Part shown: positions 13,063 to 24,968 of the stretch, piece after piece | How positions within the stretch are numbered: position 1 is the stretch's first letter | How the letters are laid out: every line of letters starts with the position of its first letter | Origin: Flabesymbios commensalis | Lineage: Eukaryota > Annelida > Polychaeta > Terebellida > Flabelligeridae | DNA: 64,000 nucleotides | Direction: 5' to 3' | Assembly (NCBI GenBank): GCA_964017125.1 | Contig: OZ024912.1 | Coordinates: forward strand, 64,648,390-64,712,389 | Notes under the pieces: generated by a model | Told to the model about the DNA's origin: nothing | Databases searched by the model: none | What the model saw: the letters and a program-made list of their open reading frames with translations, nothing else | Position numbers and translations under genes: made by a program

Positions 13063-13569
13063 CATGGTTACTGGTAAATAATAATGTCAGTAGTAAAGGG
13101 ACTAGATTTAGTCATTTCTGTCAAATAGCCCAAACTTAACATTAACACATTAGTTAACATATTAGTTAATTTTTCTTGTAGAAATGTAGAAATACTAGTA
13201 GAATTCGTATTTTAACAATAAACGTTGAAATTGCTGCACCTGACAAGGTTAGACTCTGTGACAACCATGATACAACCTAGGTGGTCATGGCTATCACATG
13301 TTATAACTTTTAAGAATTTGAGGATATGTTTACCGCAATTATAAAGTTGTGATATGGCATGATAACGTTAACAAATATTATTAATATTATTACAATTTTA
13401 GGACACAACAGTCTAACGTCAGAATATCCGGATTGTACAGTATAACGTCATGATTTTGCATGATTGTATAGTATAACGTCATGATTTTGCTTTATAGTCT
13501 CAAGCTATGCAATGTTTCAAGCCGAGCTCTGGTGTGATAAAACAGATCTTCTGATATCATGCCACGATA

Positions 13570-13667
13570 CCCAGCAAACACAAAACATTTGTATAACATT
13601 TGAACAATGTCGACCCAACGTCTTCGACGTTGGACTAACATTGTACAAATGTTTTGCGTTTACTGGG
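13570..13667. mobile_element. Fold-P palindromic MITE with TA duplication
   Basis: A 98-bp palindrome bounded by TA on both sides. The left end is CCCAGCAAACACAAAACATT and the right end AATGTTTTGCGTTTACTGGG. The centre is CCAACGTCTTCGACGTTGG. TA duplication suggests Tc1/mariner-type mobilisation, an inference from the target site only. Confidence 0.85.
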
Positions 13668-13759
13668 TATGCTATTGGAACGTCAGAACATAATAGCTGT
13701 TCTGTGAAACGCAGTGACGTCACGGGAAACCGTTTTGAATAAGAACTCAGTGAAAACAA

Positions 13760-14998
<1,239 letters not shown>

Positions 14999-15535
14999 TT
15001 ATGATTTGCCAGGTGTATACACAAGTTAGAATTTCATAGGAAACACACCACCAACATTGTTCTGATGTGTAAACCTTCAATTTGAATGGCCTATATAATG
15101 AGTGCCATTTGGAAGACGTGATGACTTACGAGCTTTCCTCACCACAAGACTTCTCTATATAAAGCATGAGAGGTGAGATTACGGCGTCACTTACCAGTGT
15201 CAGCAGGCTGAAGTACACCTCAGTACCCGTATTACACTTCACATTAATCAAATAGCAATATAACCGACGTCTTACCAGAAAAAAAGTCAACTTAGCACGT
15301 CAATTTATCATTTTCAGTTTCTCTTGTGATTTTATCCATGAATACATCAGCGAGCGTAAATACCAAGTATACCAAGTATACCAAGTCAGTGCGTATCATA
15401 CCAGTCTTGGTATTGCGCGGTTTACGCGGTTTATTGTGCGTATGTTACGCACTGACTCACAAGATGAGGAAATTAATATCAAAAATGTCACAAAAATTGT
15501 GATTTTCATATTCGTGAATATATCAGGGCACAGTA

Positions 15536-15651
15536 CGTCTCCTCGGATATGAAAGGGTGTATCTGCCACTTTGCAAAGTTGCAGATATGAAAAGGTGTAT
15601 CTGCCACTTCTCAAAGTGGCAGATAAACCCTTTCATATCCAAGGGGACGTA
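15536..15651. mobile_element. Fold-S palindrome with internal duplication
   Basis: TCGGATATGAAAGGGTGTAT is followed by a second, partial repeat of the same arm (GATATGAAAAGGTGTATCTG) and then the complementary arm ending CTTTCATATCCAAGGGGACG. The copy has gained a tandem arm compared with the one at 61,861. Confidence 0.8.
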
Positions 15652-15740
15652 GACGGTACAACCAGGTGACCACGGGGTGAGTCTATCAGATAAGTGATTC
15701 TCGCACTTGTAGACCTTAACTACGATACGTACATGTATGG

Positions 15741-15910
15741 TGAGATCAGCCCATCTCGCACTCGCTACTATACATTAGGCTTCACTGCTGAAGAGCTGAT
15801 CCGTTTGATTTCGCCGTTTCAGACAGATATTCGTACGAGAAAATGCATACGGCATCTTTTGGACGGCGATATGAGCTCATCTCGCCGTCCCAAAAATGCC
15901 GTATGCATAT
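15741..15910. repeat. Fold-U hairpin
   Basis: AAATGCATACGGCATCTTTT at 15,841 pairs with the complement ending at 15,910 around ATGAGCTCAT, arms about 33 bp with few mismatches. A weaker inverted pair (GATCAGC and GCTGATC) lies just upstream at 15,744-15,801. Confidence 0.7.
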
Positions 15911-16040
15911 AGGCTTTATTTTGAAGCGATAACGCAACGGGACCGTTAATAAAGTGATCACCTAATCAGCAGAGATACAAATTGTGCAGCTGTAAAGTTG
16001 TATAGTATAGAACAGATGGCATGAACGCTGCATTACGTCA

Positions 16041-16149
16041 ACCCAGAAAACAGAGGCGTTGACCCAATGTTGTTTAAATGCTGGGCGAACGTCAAAGACG
16101 GTGGGCCAGCATTAAAGCGACATTGCGTCAACGCCTCGTGTTTCCTGGA
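16041..16149. mobile_element. Fold-P palindromic MITE
   Basis: ACCCAGAAAACAGAGGCGTT at the left pairs loosely with AACGCCTCGTGTTTCCTGG at the right. GACCCAATGT pairs with ACATTGCGTC, and the centre resembles other Fold-P copies (GTCAAAGACGG). Confidence 0.7.
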
Positions 16150-17632
16150 AAAAGATGTCGATGAAATATCAATATCAGCCCATATAATAATAATCAAATA
16201 TCGCAATAACGTCATCGACTCATCGCTCTCATGACATATCAAGTAATATTAAATTATTTCGCACATGCGAATGCGAAATCTTCGGCCTTCAATTAACACT
16301 TTATTATATTAAACAACCGACTGAATGTTGCCAACGTTTAGGGCGTTGAGACAATATTGGGCAAGACTTGTGATAACCCAGATTTTCAGATAGTATCTTT
16401 TAACATTGCGCATGGTAGGCTATAGTGATCACACCGATAATTGTGTATCCGTGAAAAATGACACATTTCTTTAATATACCTGACAATCTGGCCAAGATTA
16501 TATTGATACCTGTGTCCTCACACTCAACACGATGATTGCAGTGCAGCTGTGGGTAGCGTTGATTACATATTTTTTACTAGGCTTAATATACACAAATATA
16601 TACAGTGATTTCACACATATGTATTATTGTAAATAAAATTGTGTACATCAGGATGTCAAATACAGGTGAACAGCACCCTTACTATGTTCGACATCCAGGA
16701 TAATACTGTAGATTTGGTAATATAACATCCGCGAGGTTTTAAAGGACAAATTCGCGAATTCAAGAATCTTGCGAAAATCATTATTATATTAGCGCTTCTA
16801 AGGAAAAATGTAAATTCGCGAATTCTAAACTTCGTGAAAAGTTTCCAAATCAGAAATTCGTGAAAATATAAACACGCGAAAATTACCAGATTTACAGTAT
16901 ATATATACACGATAATTACACCTAATTCAGGTTAAAGTGCAAAAGATAATTTTAATATACATACTATATATAACTATGTTTCCCGCACCAAAACCAGTTA
17001 TAAACAAGGCCCATCGGCGACGGAATCAGGCCTCGTCCTCTAATCATTGTTTAAAAGGGGTTTATCTTTGAAAAAAACATTGAACTATTACTTTTAAAAT
17101 GTTGACTTCACTATATGTCATGACCATTTATTCCACACTAGTCATGTTAGACAGACATTTCCAGATAGTATGCATATCAAAGTCAATAATGGCCGCATGT
17201 AGGCCATTTTACAATTGATCGAGTTGAATTGTTTAAAAGCATATCTCTCCATCCATGAAGCCGCATGGCAATAATGTGCCCCTTGCCCAGGATCTACTGG
17301 CCCCTTCTGAATCCTGACTTGACTTGGTGCCAACGTGATACTCCTCTATTTCTATTCCCTTCTCCGCCGTCAATTGGTCATTTACCTGCATCCACAGTTG
17401 AGTACAATCCCTGAGGCTATTTGTAGTACACAAAATTAACGACATATTTGATAGAGCCACCTGGGTCTCATTTATAATAAACACCACGAAACAAAATTAA
17501 TTCCAGCAAGGGTAGATTGCCCGGCATCGCTCATTGCGGTGCTCAGCTTTACCTACCGTGCGACATAGCGCTGGATTCAGACTGTACGCGCGGTTATAAC
17601 CGTTGTCCTAAGTGTATGTTTACTAGCTATTT
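16150..17632. other. Mostly unique stretch (MITE at 16,704 annotated separately)
   Basis: Outside the Fold-V element I see no gene. A minus-strand frame at 17,233-17,487 (84 codons) reads somewhat protein-like but has no recognised domain, and I do not call it. Confidence 0.35.
16704..16899. mobile_element. Fold-V MITE with TTCGCGAATT core
   Basis: The ends TACTGTAGATTTGGTAAT and, on the complement, TACTGTAAATCTGGTAAT are inverted repeats. Internal sequence repeats AATTCGCGAATTC twice (about 16,751 and 16,814) and TCGTGAAAA or GCGAAAA motifs. About 196 bp, no coding capacity. Confidence 0.75.
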
Positions 17633-17863
17633 TTAACCCTTTGACTTCCAGGCCGGGGTGCATGCCAGGATCCAGATATAGTGGTGTAGAAGTTCTATTT
17701 TTCGTCATTTGAAGCTGGAATTGCTAACGCAATTTCCAGCTTCAAATGACGAAAAAAACATAAATGTAGTATATATTTGACGAGAATTTGTGTCATTTTA
17801 TGGCTACGTTCATTGACGAATGACGACGGAAATATCCGTCATGTATGGTAGTGAAAAGGTTAA
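17633..17863 (+). mobile_element. Fold-C' MITE (Fold-C hairpin, different ends)
   Basis: TTAA duplications at 17,633 and 17,860. The ends are CCCTTTGACTTCCAGG and, on the complement, CCTTTTCACTACC. The hairpin at 17,697-17,755 (TTTGAAGCTGGAATTGCTAA turning to its complement) is nearly the same as in the two Fold-C copies, while the rest is unrelated to them. Confidence 0.85.
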
Positions 17864-17926
17864 AGCAAATAAAATGCCATTGAAATAGGTGACAGAGTTT
17901 ATGTGCGGTAGATGCTCCGTTACCCT

Positions 17927-18224
17927 TTAACCCTTAAAGCGCTGTAATATTTTTGTAAACATCACGGAGACCAAAGGGTCTTTCTCAATTTGAAATCATC
18001 AGAAATGTCTTAGTTAGATATTTTCGCTTCATTTGAATACTTCCATACATTATGTTACGGGTCGGCTATTATAAATACGCTTACTCTTACAGTCGCGTAG
18101 ACCCATAACATAGGTATTCGAATGAAGCGGAAAGAGCTAACGAAGACATTTATGCTGATTTCAAATTGAAAAAATTTTTTGGTCTCTATGGTTTATACAT
18201 TTTTTTCAGCGTTGTAAATGTTAA
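17927..18224. mobile_element. Fold-A MITE without central hairpin (arm-arm form)
   Basis: TTAA at 17,927 and 18,221. The left arm (CCCTTAAAGCGCTG, AATTTGAAATCATC, TCATTTGAATACTT) and the right arm (GTAGACCCATAACATAGG, AATGAAGCGGAAAGAGC, ATTTCAAATTGAAAA) are inverted copies of about 120 bp joined by CTTACAGTC. The GCGGGGATCG hairpin of other copies is missing. Confidence 0.88.
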
Positions 18225-18232
18225 TCAAATAG

Positions 18233-18325
18233 TATTACCTTTGGAGATGTTATTTTTCGTGAATTTTTTGTCGTTTGAAGTTGGAAATAGAGTTAGCAAT
18301 TCCAACTTCAAATGAACGAAAATAC
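18233..18325 (+). repeat. Fold-C/D-type hairpin
   Basis: TTGTCGTTTGAAGTTGGAAA, a short AGAGTTAGCAA turn and TTCCAACTTCAAATGAACG form a hairpin related to the Fold-C one. CCTTTGG at 18,240 may be a worn end; the other end is not defined. Confidence 0.6.
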
Positions 18326-18776
18326 TACCTGAAAACTCGGCCTGCCATGGATATAAACAAAACACATTGTTAAAGTAGACTTTTCAGAGCAGCGGCTATA
18401 ATCAGATAATTGTAAGCAACAAGCAACCACAGCAACGTGGCCTAGTATACGAGCAACGCGGCAACGTTGATTGACGTCACACCAGTGTCTGAAGTGCCTT
18501 GATAACAACGGACGGATGACGCGTGGAAAATACGAGCGGATGAAAAACATTTGCTCATCCGACCATAAACTGAGCACCGGTCTGACCCTGCCGACATGTG
18601 GGCCGGCTCTGGGCCACGGTCTGTGAAAACCGCTCTCGTGTTTGATGGTGACGTCCTGACGATTCAATGGTGGGCCAACGCCAATGACACTGACACTGTA
18701 TATAACAGAAAACAATTATTATTATTATTGCTCGTTTGGTACTGTTCACTAAATCCGAAGAGGACCGATGCTCTGA
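18326..18776. other. GC-richer stretch, no recognised gene
   Basis: Overlapping open frames on both strands (up to 135 codons on the minus strand) show no recognisable domain. A short ATT run lies at 18,717-18,728. Confidence 0.35.
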
Positions 18777-18908
18777 TTGACCCTTTCAGCGACATTAGAC
18801 GTTAGAATTCTGACGTCAGATTCTTACGTTTAAAAACGGTTCCAGCGATTAAAATTTAAAAAAAAACTTTGGTCTCTTAGTTTATATGAAAATATTTCAG
18901 TGCTTTAA
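18777..18908 (-). mobile_element. Fold-A MITE, degenerate copy cut by Fold-B
   Basis: CCCTTTCAGCG and a worn hairpin (GACGTCAGATTC) run into the end of the Fold-A arm (CTTTGGTCTCTTAGTTTAT, AAAATATTTCAGTGCTTTAA). Its terminal TTAA is the insertion site of the Fold-B copy that follows. Confidence 0.7.
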
Positions 18909-19160
18909 CCCTTTAACCGCCGGTGCCGCATATATTCCGGTTTTCATATTTTATTAGCACATTATATACTCTGTACCACCTTTTGAACATATGTTAAAAG
19001 AGAAAATGTGACATCACTCAGCAATATTTAAAAACAGTTGACCTCCATTTCGTCAAATCTGAATAGTTTTCACTCACTTGAAGTTGTGGATCGCGTCAGC
19101 GAGACACAACTTCAAGTGGGTGAAAATTCAGATTGAATAATTCGGCGGATAAAGGTTTAA
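18905..19160 (+). mobile_element. Fold-B MITE, copy 1
   Basis: TTAA at 18,905 and 19,157. The ends are CCCTTTAACCGCCGG and, on the complement, CCTTTATCCGCC. The hairpin TTTTCACTCACTTGAAGTTG pairs with its complement around GGATCGCGTCAGCGAGAC at about 19,066-19,128. It sits in the terminal TTAA of a Fold-A copy. Confidence 0.9.
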
Positions 19161-19698
19161 CGATGTGTATGTATTGTATACTCAAAAAAAACATCAATTT
19201 TTTACAAAAAATTGATTTAGACTATTTAAACTACAATATTTGTATTTCAACAGACGCGAGACATAGTCCCTATATTGCCTTGTTGTTGGACAACCCTCTA
19301 TCACGTTGACCCTGGAATAAACCAAAACTTACTGATATTATACGTATATACGATTATAATCATTGAAATATAATAATGATGATGACAAGCAAAGTGAATC
19401 ACCAAACTGGCACCAGCACCTATACAGAAAACCAGATGGTTGGCCTGCGCGGTGCCGCCTGCGTTGCAATCCAACAACCTCCTTAAATAAAGTGTATCAT
19501 ACGTCTTGATGTAATTAATACAGATGGACACGAAATCAGGCCACCTAATTCCGCCGTAGCTCAAAATTATCCGGCCAATTAGTTCTGAAGACAGATCGGT
19601 AATCAAGAATAGTTGGCACAGCGCTTGATCAACGTTGGGCCATCACCTGAGGCGCAAGCCCGGTGATTAAACTTCAAGTGCGCCTGGCCGGCGTACGT
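19161..19698. other. Stretch without recognised gene
   Basis: A minus-strand frame of 101 codons (19,301-19,606) has no recognised family. Confidence 0.35.
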
Positions 19699-19807
19699 CC
19701 CAGTGAACACGAGACATTATTACAATCCTGGTTTGATGTTGGCCCACCGTCTACGACGCTGGTCCAACATCTAACCAGGATTGGATTAATGTCTCGTGTT
19801 GGCCAGG
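19699..19807. mobile_element. Fold-P palindromic MITE
   Basis: CCCAGTGAACACGAGACATT at the left and AATGTCTCGTGTTGGCCAGG at the right. The inner arms ATCCTGGTTTGATGTTGG and complement pair, and the centre is CCGTCTACGACG. Near-perfect over about 50 bp per arm. Confidence 0.85.
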
Positions 19808-19944
19808 GTGTTGTACCTCGGGATTGGCGATTAAACAACAATCAGTACCTGGTCTTCTGCAAGAGCGGGCAGCTCGCATTTATACCGTAAGCTGGGCATT
19901 TATAGCGCGGGGCATATCTAGCCAAATCACATCTATCCAAGTCA

Positions 19945-20131
19945 CGTGAAAATGAAAAGAAATGAATGGGGTTTTATGCCACCTTTGTGCACATATAGGC
20001 TAAACTGGGCCAGCAGAACCTCCTGAAGATAGTGAGATGAATGAGATGACGATACCCTCCAGACAAAGTATTCGACATTTGAATCCTGACGGTCTGAGGC
20101 CGAGCACGCTACCTCTCGGCCACGGAGGCAC
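19945..20131 (-). mobile_element. tRNA-derived SINE, monomeric form
   Basis: Read on the minus strand, the head is GCCTCCGTGGCCGAGAGGT. TGGCCGAGAGGT fits a Pol III A box of Leu/Ser-tRNA type, and GGATTCAAATG fits a weak B box. A body follows with CTGGCCCAGTTTAGCCTATA and GTGCACAAAGGTGGC, then a CATTTCTTTTCATTTTC tail. The head and body match the second head of the SINE at 23.8-24.1 kb. I found no clear target duplication. Confidence 0.75.
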
Positions 20132-20766
20132 CGTCACTACTTCTACATGTATACATGTATATCGTGCATACAGGGTTGTAAATTTAATTCTCGACGTCTT
20201 TATTTTCAAAATTTCAATCGAAATTATGCGAAAATTTCACAGCTCGTGGTATGCTTCTTGTTATCTCTTTAGGCTTGGAACATGTGCTTCGGCTTCCCCG
20301 CGCATCCCAGATTCCTTTGAAATCGTGAACCGTTTCCCGCCCCCGGTGCCTGTCGGCGTAAAACGTCGTCATAAAGTCAACTATTTACAGGCGCTCGCCT
20401 GCAATGCCAGAATGAATGCCGACCAGAAGAGAGGTGCGAGGCGGTATCATCGCTGGCTTAGTACTGGGCCGGTGCCGGCGACGCTAGCCATACATTGAGC
20501 CTTCAATAAGCCGCAGCCTTGTCTTCAGAAGGCAGCTCTGAGAAGACCACCAAGCACGGCATCAATTTATTGATTCGTCTTTTTCGACCTCACACTAAAT
20601 CACGCAATCAAGTTCTCCAAAGGACATTAGTTCATTCCATAAGGATTTATATAATCACATATAAATGTGGATTTGGCCGCAATTTGTGACATCACAATCG
20701 ACAAAGCACTTTGGCTCAAAATACACAGACAGCAATTATTAGGATTTTCAGCGTGGGGACCTACTT
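20132..20766. other. GC-rich stretch, no recognised gene
   Basis: A plus-strand frame continues through to 20,498 and ends in basic sequence (VGVKRRHKVNYLQALACNAR), but it begins inside the SINE. I see no domain, so I do not call a gene. Confidence 0.3.
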
Positions 20767-21153
20767 GAATCCCTAAAGCGCTTAACTAATTTTATGAAAA
20801 TCCTGGAGGCCAAAGGGTTTATTTCAATTTGAAATCATCATAAATGTCTCAGTTAGCTCTTTCCGATTCATTTGAATACCTATGTTATGGGTCTGCGGTC
20901 ATTAGAAATATTTTTATTCTTACAGTGCGGGGATTGACTTTAGTCGTCACAATCTGCGTCTACAGACGTCAGATTCTGACGACTAAAGTCTATCCCCGCG
21001 CTGTAAGGATTAAACGTCAGAATCTGACGTCTATATCTACGTCAGATCCTGACGTCTAAAGTCGATCCCCGCACTGAAAGAATTAAAATATTTATAATGG
21101 CCGTAGACCCATAACATAGGTATTCAAATGAAGCGAAAAGAGCTAAATTAACG
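20767..21153. mobile_element. Fold-A MITE, arm-hairpin-hairpin-arm form
   Basis: CCCTAAAGCGCTT starts the left arm. The first hairpin (TGCGGGGATTGACTTTAG and complement) ends CGCTGTAAGGATTAAA. A second hairpin (ACGTCAGAATCTGACG, GTCGATCCCCGC) follows, then the inverted right arm (GGCCGTAGACCCATAACATA), cut short near 21,153. It shows both arms and two hairpins in one copy. Confidence 0.8.
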
Positions 21154-21726
21154 AATATAAAGTTACGAGTTGAATGTAGCTGCGTAAGTGATAAGGTACA
21201 TTGTGCCCTACACTCTTGAAATTCTTTTTCGCAAAAAAAGGAGAATATTGTAGATTGCTAAATAAGTCGTTCTACTCCTAGTGTAGTAATTTTTTGAAAT
21301 GTTCTTCGGTGAGTGACTGAGTGTTCAATGAAACGAATTGATGACATGACCAATGTCCGTCGTTCAATATCTACACCTGGTGTAAACCCACAACGGCAGA
21401 TCAAAGACATGACATTTTGCTACCAAACATAAGGTCACTAAAGATGAAAAGGTTGAAAAGGTTGTATGTGGTTGAGGCTACCGGGCCGTCAAGTGAGGAC
21501 AGGTTCCCAAAAAATAGGAAAATAGGATATGGGCCTTTGAAAAAATAAGCCTAAAATAGGACAAAATAGCTGAATAATAGGACTAAAATAGGAGTTTATT
21601 GTTCTAAAGATGCCCTTGCAACACTCCTCACAGCCATCCCGCTCACCCACTTTAGTTGAAAAACTTTGCAGTGACTGGTGAATGAGTTTGGTTCATATTA
21701 AAGACAGCTGCCTATAATAAATGTAA

Positions 21727-23665
21727 CAAGACTACATAAGTCCAGACTCTCCCTATTGAAGCGATTTTGTGTAGTGTAGTCCTAGGCTGTGTCGAAGATA
21801 GACGAGTAAACAACGGTTCTGGGCGAGCGCAGTGAGCAACAGACCGGTCCGCACCAAGTCTGAGAGTAAGATCAAGAGCTAGATAGTCACTCAGAGACGG
21901 CAAACCTCCATCGAAATCTTAATTTAAATTTTGATTGTAATCTGGATCATCCCCATAATTTAATGAATTTGTCTTTAGAGACACACCTGTGATAAAAAAT
22001 TCATGCAAATCTGTGAGATCCTAATTCAATCCAGATCATCCCCAAAAATTAACCGGCTGTGCCTTGGCTTGACACACTCCTCAGATATTTTTTTTATACT
22101 TTTTAAGTAATCTGACGGAAAGTCAGAAAGACAACAAACCAACTCAACCAAAAACACAACCTTCTTGGTGGAAGCAAAACGTCAGTCTAGAATCACTACT
22201 ATCTGTTTTAGAGTAATGGTCTAGAAAACCACCATGGTTTGTGAGATATTATGCATATTAGTACCGTACCTATAATGGCAGAAAGTCAGACATTTTGAAT
22301 TCGATCAGGATTTTTTTTCAGTGCAGGGCCCTTCCCGAAACCTCACATTTTGCTTCATAGTAGTGGTCTGACTATCTAGCATGATTTACCAGATATATTA
22401 GGCATGTTAAAGTAGATAATGGCCAAAAAAAGACCATATTGAATTTTATCAACTTGAACTTTTCCAGGTTGCATCCTCCCCTGAAATTTCACATTTTGTT
22501 TTATAGTAATGGTTCAGATATCTAGCACGGTCTAATAAATATGAAGCATTTTAATGTGGCTGATTTTGAACAAGCTAAAATTGTTCAGGATACATTCTCC
22601 CCTGAAACCTCACATTTTGTTATACAATAATGGTCTAGCCATCTAGCACGATTTATCAAATATCAGGCATAAGAAACTTCAAGTGAATAATGGCAGACAG
22701 ACGGCAGCCACGAATTTGAATCAAGTTGATTTAATTTATGTTGCATCCTCCCCTAAAATCTCACATTTTGATTCATAGTAATGGTCCAGCTATCTCGCAC
22801 GCTTCAACCGATATCAGGCATATTGAGGTAAATAATGGCCGACTGGTGGCCATCTTGAATTCTATCAAATTCAAAATGGTCTATCCATCTAGCATGGTTT
22901 ACCAAATAGCAGGTATGTGAAAGTAAATACTGGCCGATAGGCGGCCATTTTGAATTTGATCAAGTCAAACTTTTCCAGTGTGCATCTTCTCCTGAAACCT
23001 CACATTTTCTTTTATAGTAATGGTGTAGCTATCTTGAGCGGTTTTCATGATATTCCGCAAAATATTTTAATTGGATATACCAATGTTATAAATTAGGTCA
23101 AGGTACAAAAACCTGAAAAGACACAACTTGGGACCTTGGAGAACATGTATACATTTGCAATAATATTGCAGATCTCGAAAACTACTGGGCCGATTACAGT
23201 CATATTGCCAATATTGTAATCGGCCCAGTAGTTTTCGAGATCTGCTCTGGAAACGAAGTGTGTGTCAAAACGTCTAAATAGGTCTATATAGGGGCCTACT
23301 GAACCAAAAGTAGGTCAAAGTTCATATCCCCCAAAAGGCACAACTGGACCCCCTAGAAGTGTTGTGTGTAAAATTTGAAGACAATCGGACAAGTAGATCC
23401 TGAGATATGCTCTGGAAACGAAATGTTCATGGATGGCCCGAGGCCGTAACATCATTCAATCTCTTCTGTGACATTATGCATTGAATTCAGTTAAAAAATA
23501 TTTGAACCTGTCCATTATCCACCTGGAAGTCACCCATATACCACAAATTGTTCTCTCCTAAGTTATTTTCTCACAAAGTTATGGACAAAAGAGGTCAAAA
23601 AAACCGACGGAGGCCGATTCCATAGATCACTTCGTTGCACCTTCGGTGACAGCGGGAGCTAATAA
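21727..23665 (+). mobile_element. Pearl/HINE-like element, copy 1
   Basis: The 5' part (AAGACTACATAAGTCCAGA, TGAGAGTAAGATCAAGAGCT, GGCAAACCTCCATCGAAAT) matches copy 2 at 33,308. Five or six diverged satellite units of about 145 bp follow (CCTCACATTTTG, TAATGGTCTAGCCATCTAGC). The shared 3' part (AGGTCAAGGTACAAAAACCT, GGAAACGAAGTG, GTGACAGCGGGAGCTAAT) comes last. The order leader, satellite, conserved tail with 3' hairpin matches pearl elements and other Helentron-associated elements. Non-coding. Confidence 0.75.
23168..23245. repeat. Inverted duplication inside pearl copy 1
   Basis: GCAGATCTCGAAAACTACTG at 23,168 and the complementary arm ending at 23,245 pair over about 32 bp around CATATTGCCAAT. 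The sibling element at 36.4 kb has only one arm, so this copy gained an inverted duplicate. Confidence 0.85.
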
Positions 23666-23815
23666 TATTTTCATACAAAGTGTAAAATTATGTCAAAAAG
23701 AAAGAACAAAATTTAATGAAAAATATGCATAACTCTTTAGACAAATTTGAATTCCCGACGAAAAAATGTGAGCGGGGAAAACGATTTAGGACCCAAAAAG
23801 TGCATGCAAGGAAAT

Positions 23816-24128
23816 GAAATGAAATGAATCGGGCTTTAGGCCACCTTTGTGCACATATAGGCTAAACTGGGCCAGGAGAACTTCCTGAGGATGGTGAGAT
23901 GATTGAGATGACACTGTCCTCCAGACACAGGATTCGAAATTCGAGCCCTGGCGGTCTGAGGCCGAGCACGCTACCTCTCGGTCACGGAGGCTCCCCACAA
24001 TACTAACTTTCACACGTGGATGGGGAAGAAACAATTTCGTTTCTTTCAAACCGCCGAGACCGGGAACCGAACCCCGGACACTGGCGTGAAAGGCAGCGGT
24101 GCTAACCACTACCCTAGGGCCCCCGCCC
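23816..24128 (-). mobile_element. Dimeric tRNA-derived SINE with 15-bp target duplication
   Basis: Exact direct repeats TGCATGCAAGGAAAT lie at 23,801-23,815 and 24,129-24,143. On the minus strand the first head has GGGTAGTGGTTAGCACC (A-box region) and GGGGTTCGGTTCCC (B box). The second head has GTGACCGAGAGGTAGCG and AGGGCTCGAATTTCG. The body (CTGGCCCAGTTTAGCCTATA) and a CATTTCATTTCATTTCC tail follow. The second head plus body alone occurs at 19.9-20.1 kb. Confidence 0.88.
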
Positions 24129-24719
24129 TGCATGCAAGGAAATTCAGGACCCAAAAAGTGAGCGCGGAAAAATTATAACTCAGAAAAATAGGACAAATAG
24201 GATGTTTGTCTAAAAAATAAGACAAAATAGGATTAGCTGAAAAAAAATAGGATAAAATAGGATGAATAGGACTACTTGACGGCCTGGGCTACGTGCCCTG
24301 GCAGAGCACGTAGCCTCAGTCTTCGACGTGGAACAACATTTAGCAGGGCTCATTTGGAGATATGTCTCCGCAGTTCATGTAATCAAGGGGTAATTACGAC
24401 ATATCTCCACAAGGAACAGACAAATGCTGATGTTGCCATAGAAACAGTCGGGTATCCCATGAGTATGTGAAAGTAGCCCTACACCCACGATAATAACGTT
24501 TTTGGATGTCATTTGCACAAGTAAAATCATTTTATGACATATTTCTATCAAGCATTATCGGCCTACTGCTTAGTAATAAGTTCGCTGGATGAATTTGAAA
24601 AAGAACGTATCCAAGTAAGTATTAAGTATTAAGTATTAAAGCATTTCTAACGCGCCACATATCTCATGTGATTCATGGGCGCCGAGGAAAGCAAAGGGTC
24701 ACTGATATGCTTTAAACCT

Positions 24720-24968
24720 ATAACCCTTGTCCTGCTGAATTGCTTCAATTGTATTTTTCGTCATTTGAAGCTGGAATTGCTAATGCAATTTCCAGCTTCA
24801 AACGACGAAAAATATTACTATTTATTAAAAATAGACATGTCTAAAAATAAATTATTGGATCAACAAAGCGTCTATTAAAAACTATTTTATCAAAATTAAG
24901 TGATATTTGTATTGATCTAAAACATCCTTAACCCCGCATATATCCGGGCATAGCAAGACAAGGGTTAA
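24720..24968 (+). mobile_element. Fold-C MITE, copy 1
   Basis: CCCTTGTCCTGCTGAATT at 24,724 and GCAAGACAAGGG ending at 24,964 are inverted ends of a 241-bp element; the right TTAA is intact and the left one is ATAA. The hairpin lies at 24,753-24,813 near the left end. An inner region (AAAATAGACATGTCTA, CTAAAACATCCTTAACCCC) is shared with copy 2. Confidence 0.9.

Larger units (their letters stand above)
21484..24284. mobile_element. Composite element with GGCCGTCAAGT inverted ends
   Basis: GGCCGTCAAGT at 21,484 and its complement ACTTGACGGCC at 24,274 bound 2.8 kb. Just inside both ends lie runs of AATAGGA variants in the same orientation (21,519-21,595 and 24,184-24,270). The interior holds a pearl-like element and a SINE, so the bounding element itself is small. 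A hairpin (GGCTACGTGC and complement, 24,287-24,315) lies just outside. No 8-bp or TA duplication could be confirmed. Confidence 0.5.

Noticed and set aside
17233-17487. Minus-strand frame with possible donor CAGGTAAAT
   Set aside because: No acceptor or domain is convincing, and part of the frame resembles repeat-derived GGATCCTGG sequence.
20065-20131. tRNA-like sequence with TGGCCGAGAGGT
   Set aside because: It is the head of a SINE: the acceptor stem does not close, and a SINE body and tail follow.
20037-20498. 153-codon plus-strand frame
   Set aside because: Its first third is antisense to a tRNA-derived SINE, and no family is recognised in the rest.
23786-24154. 122-codon minus-strand frame
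   Set aside because: It lies within the dimeric SINE.
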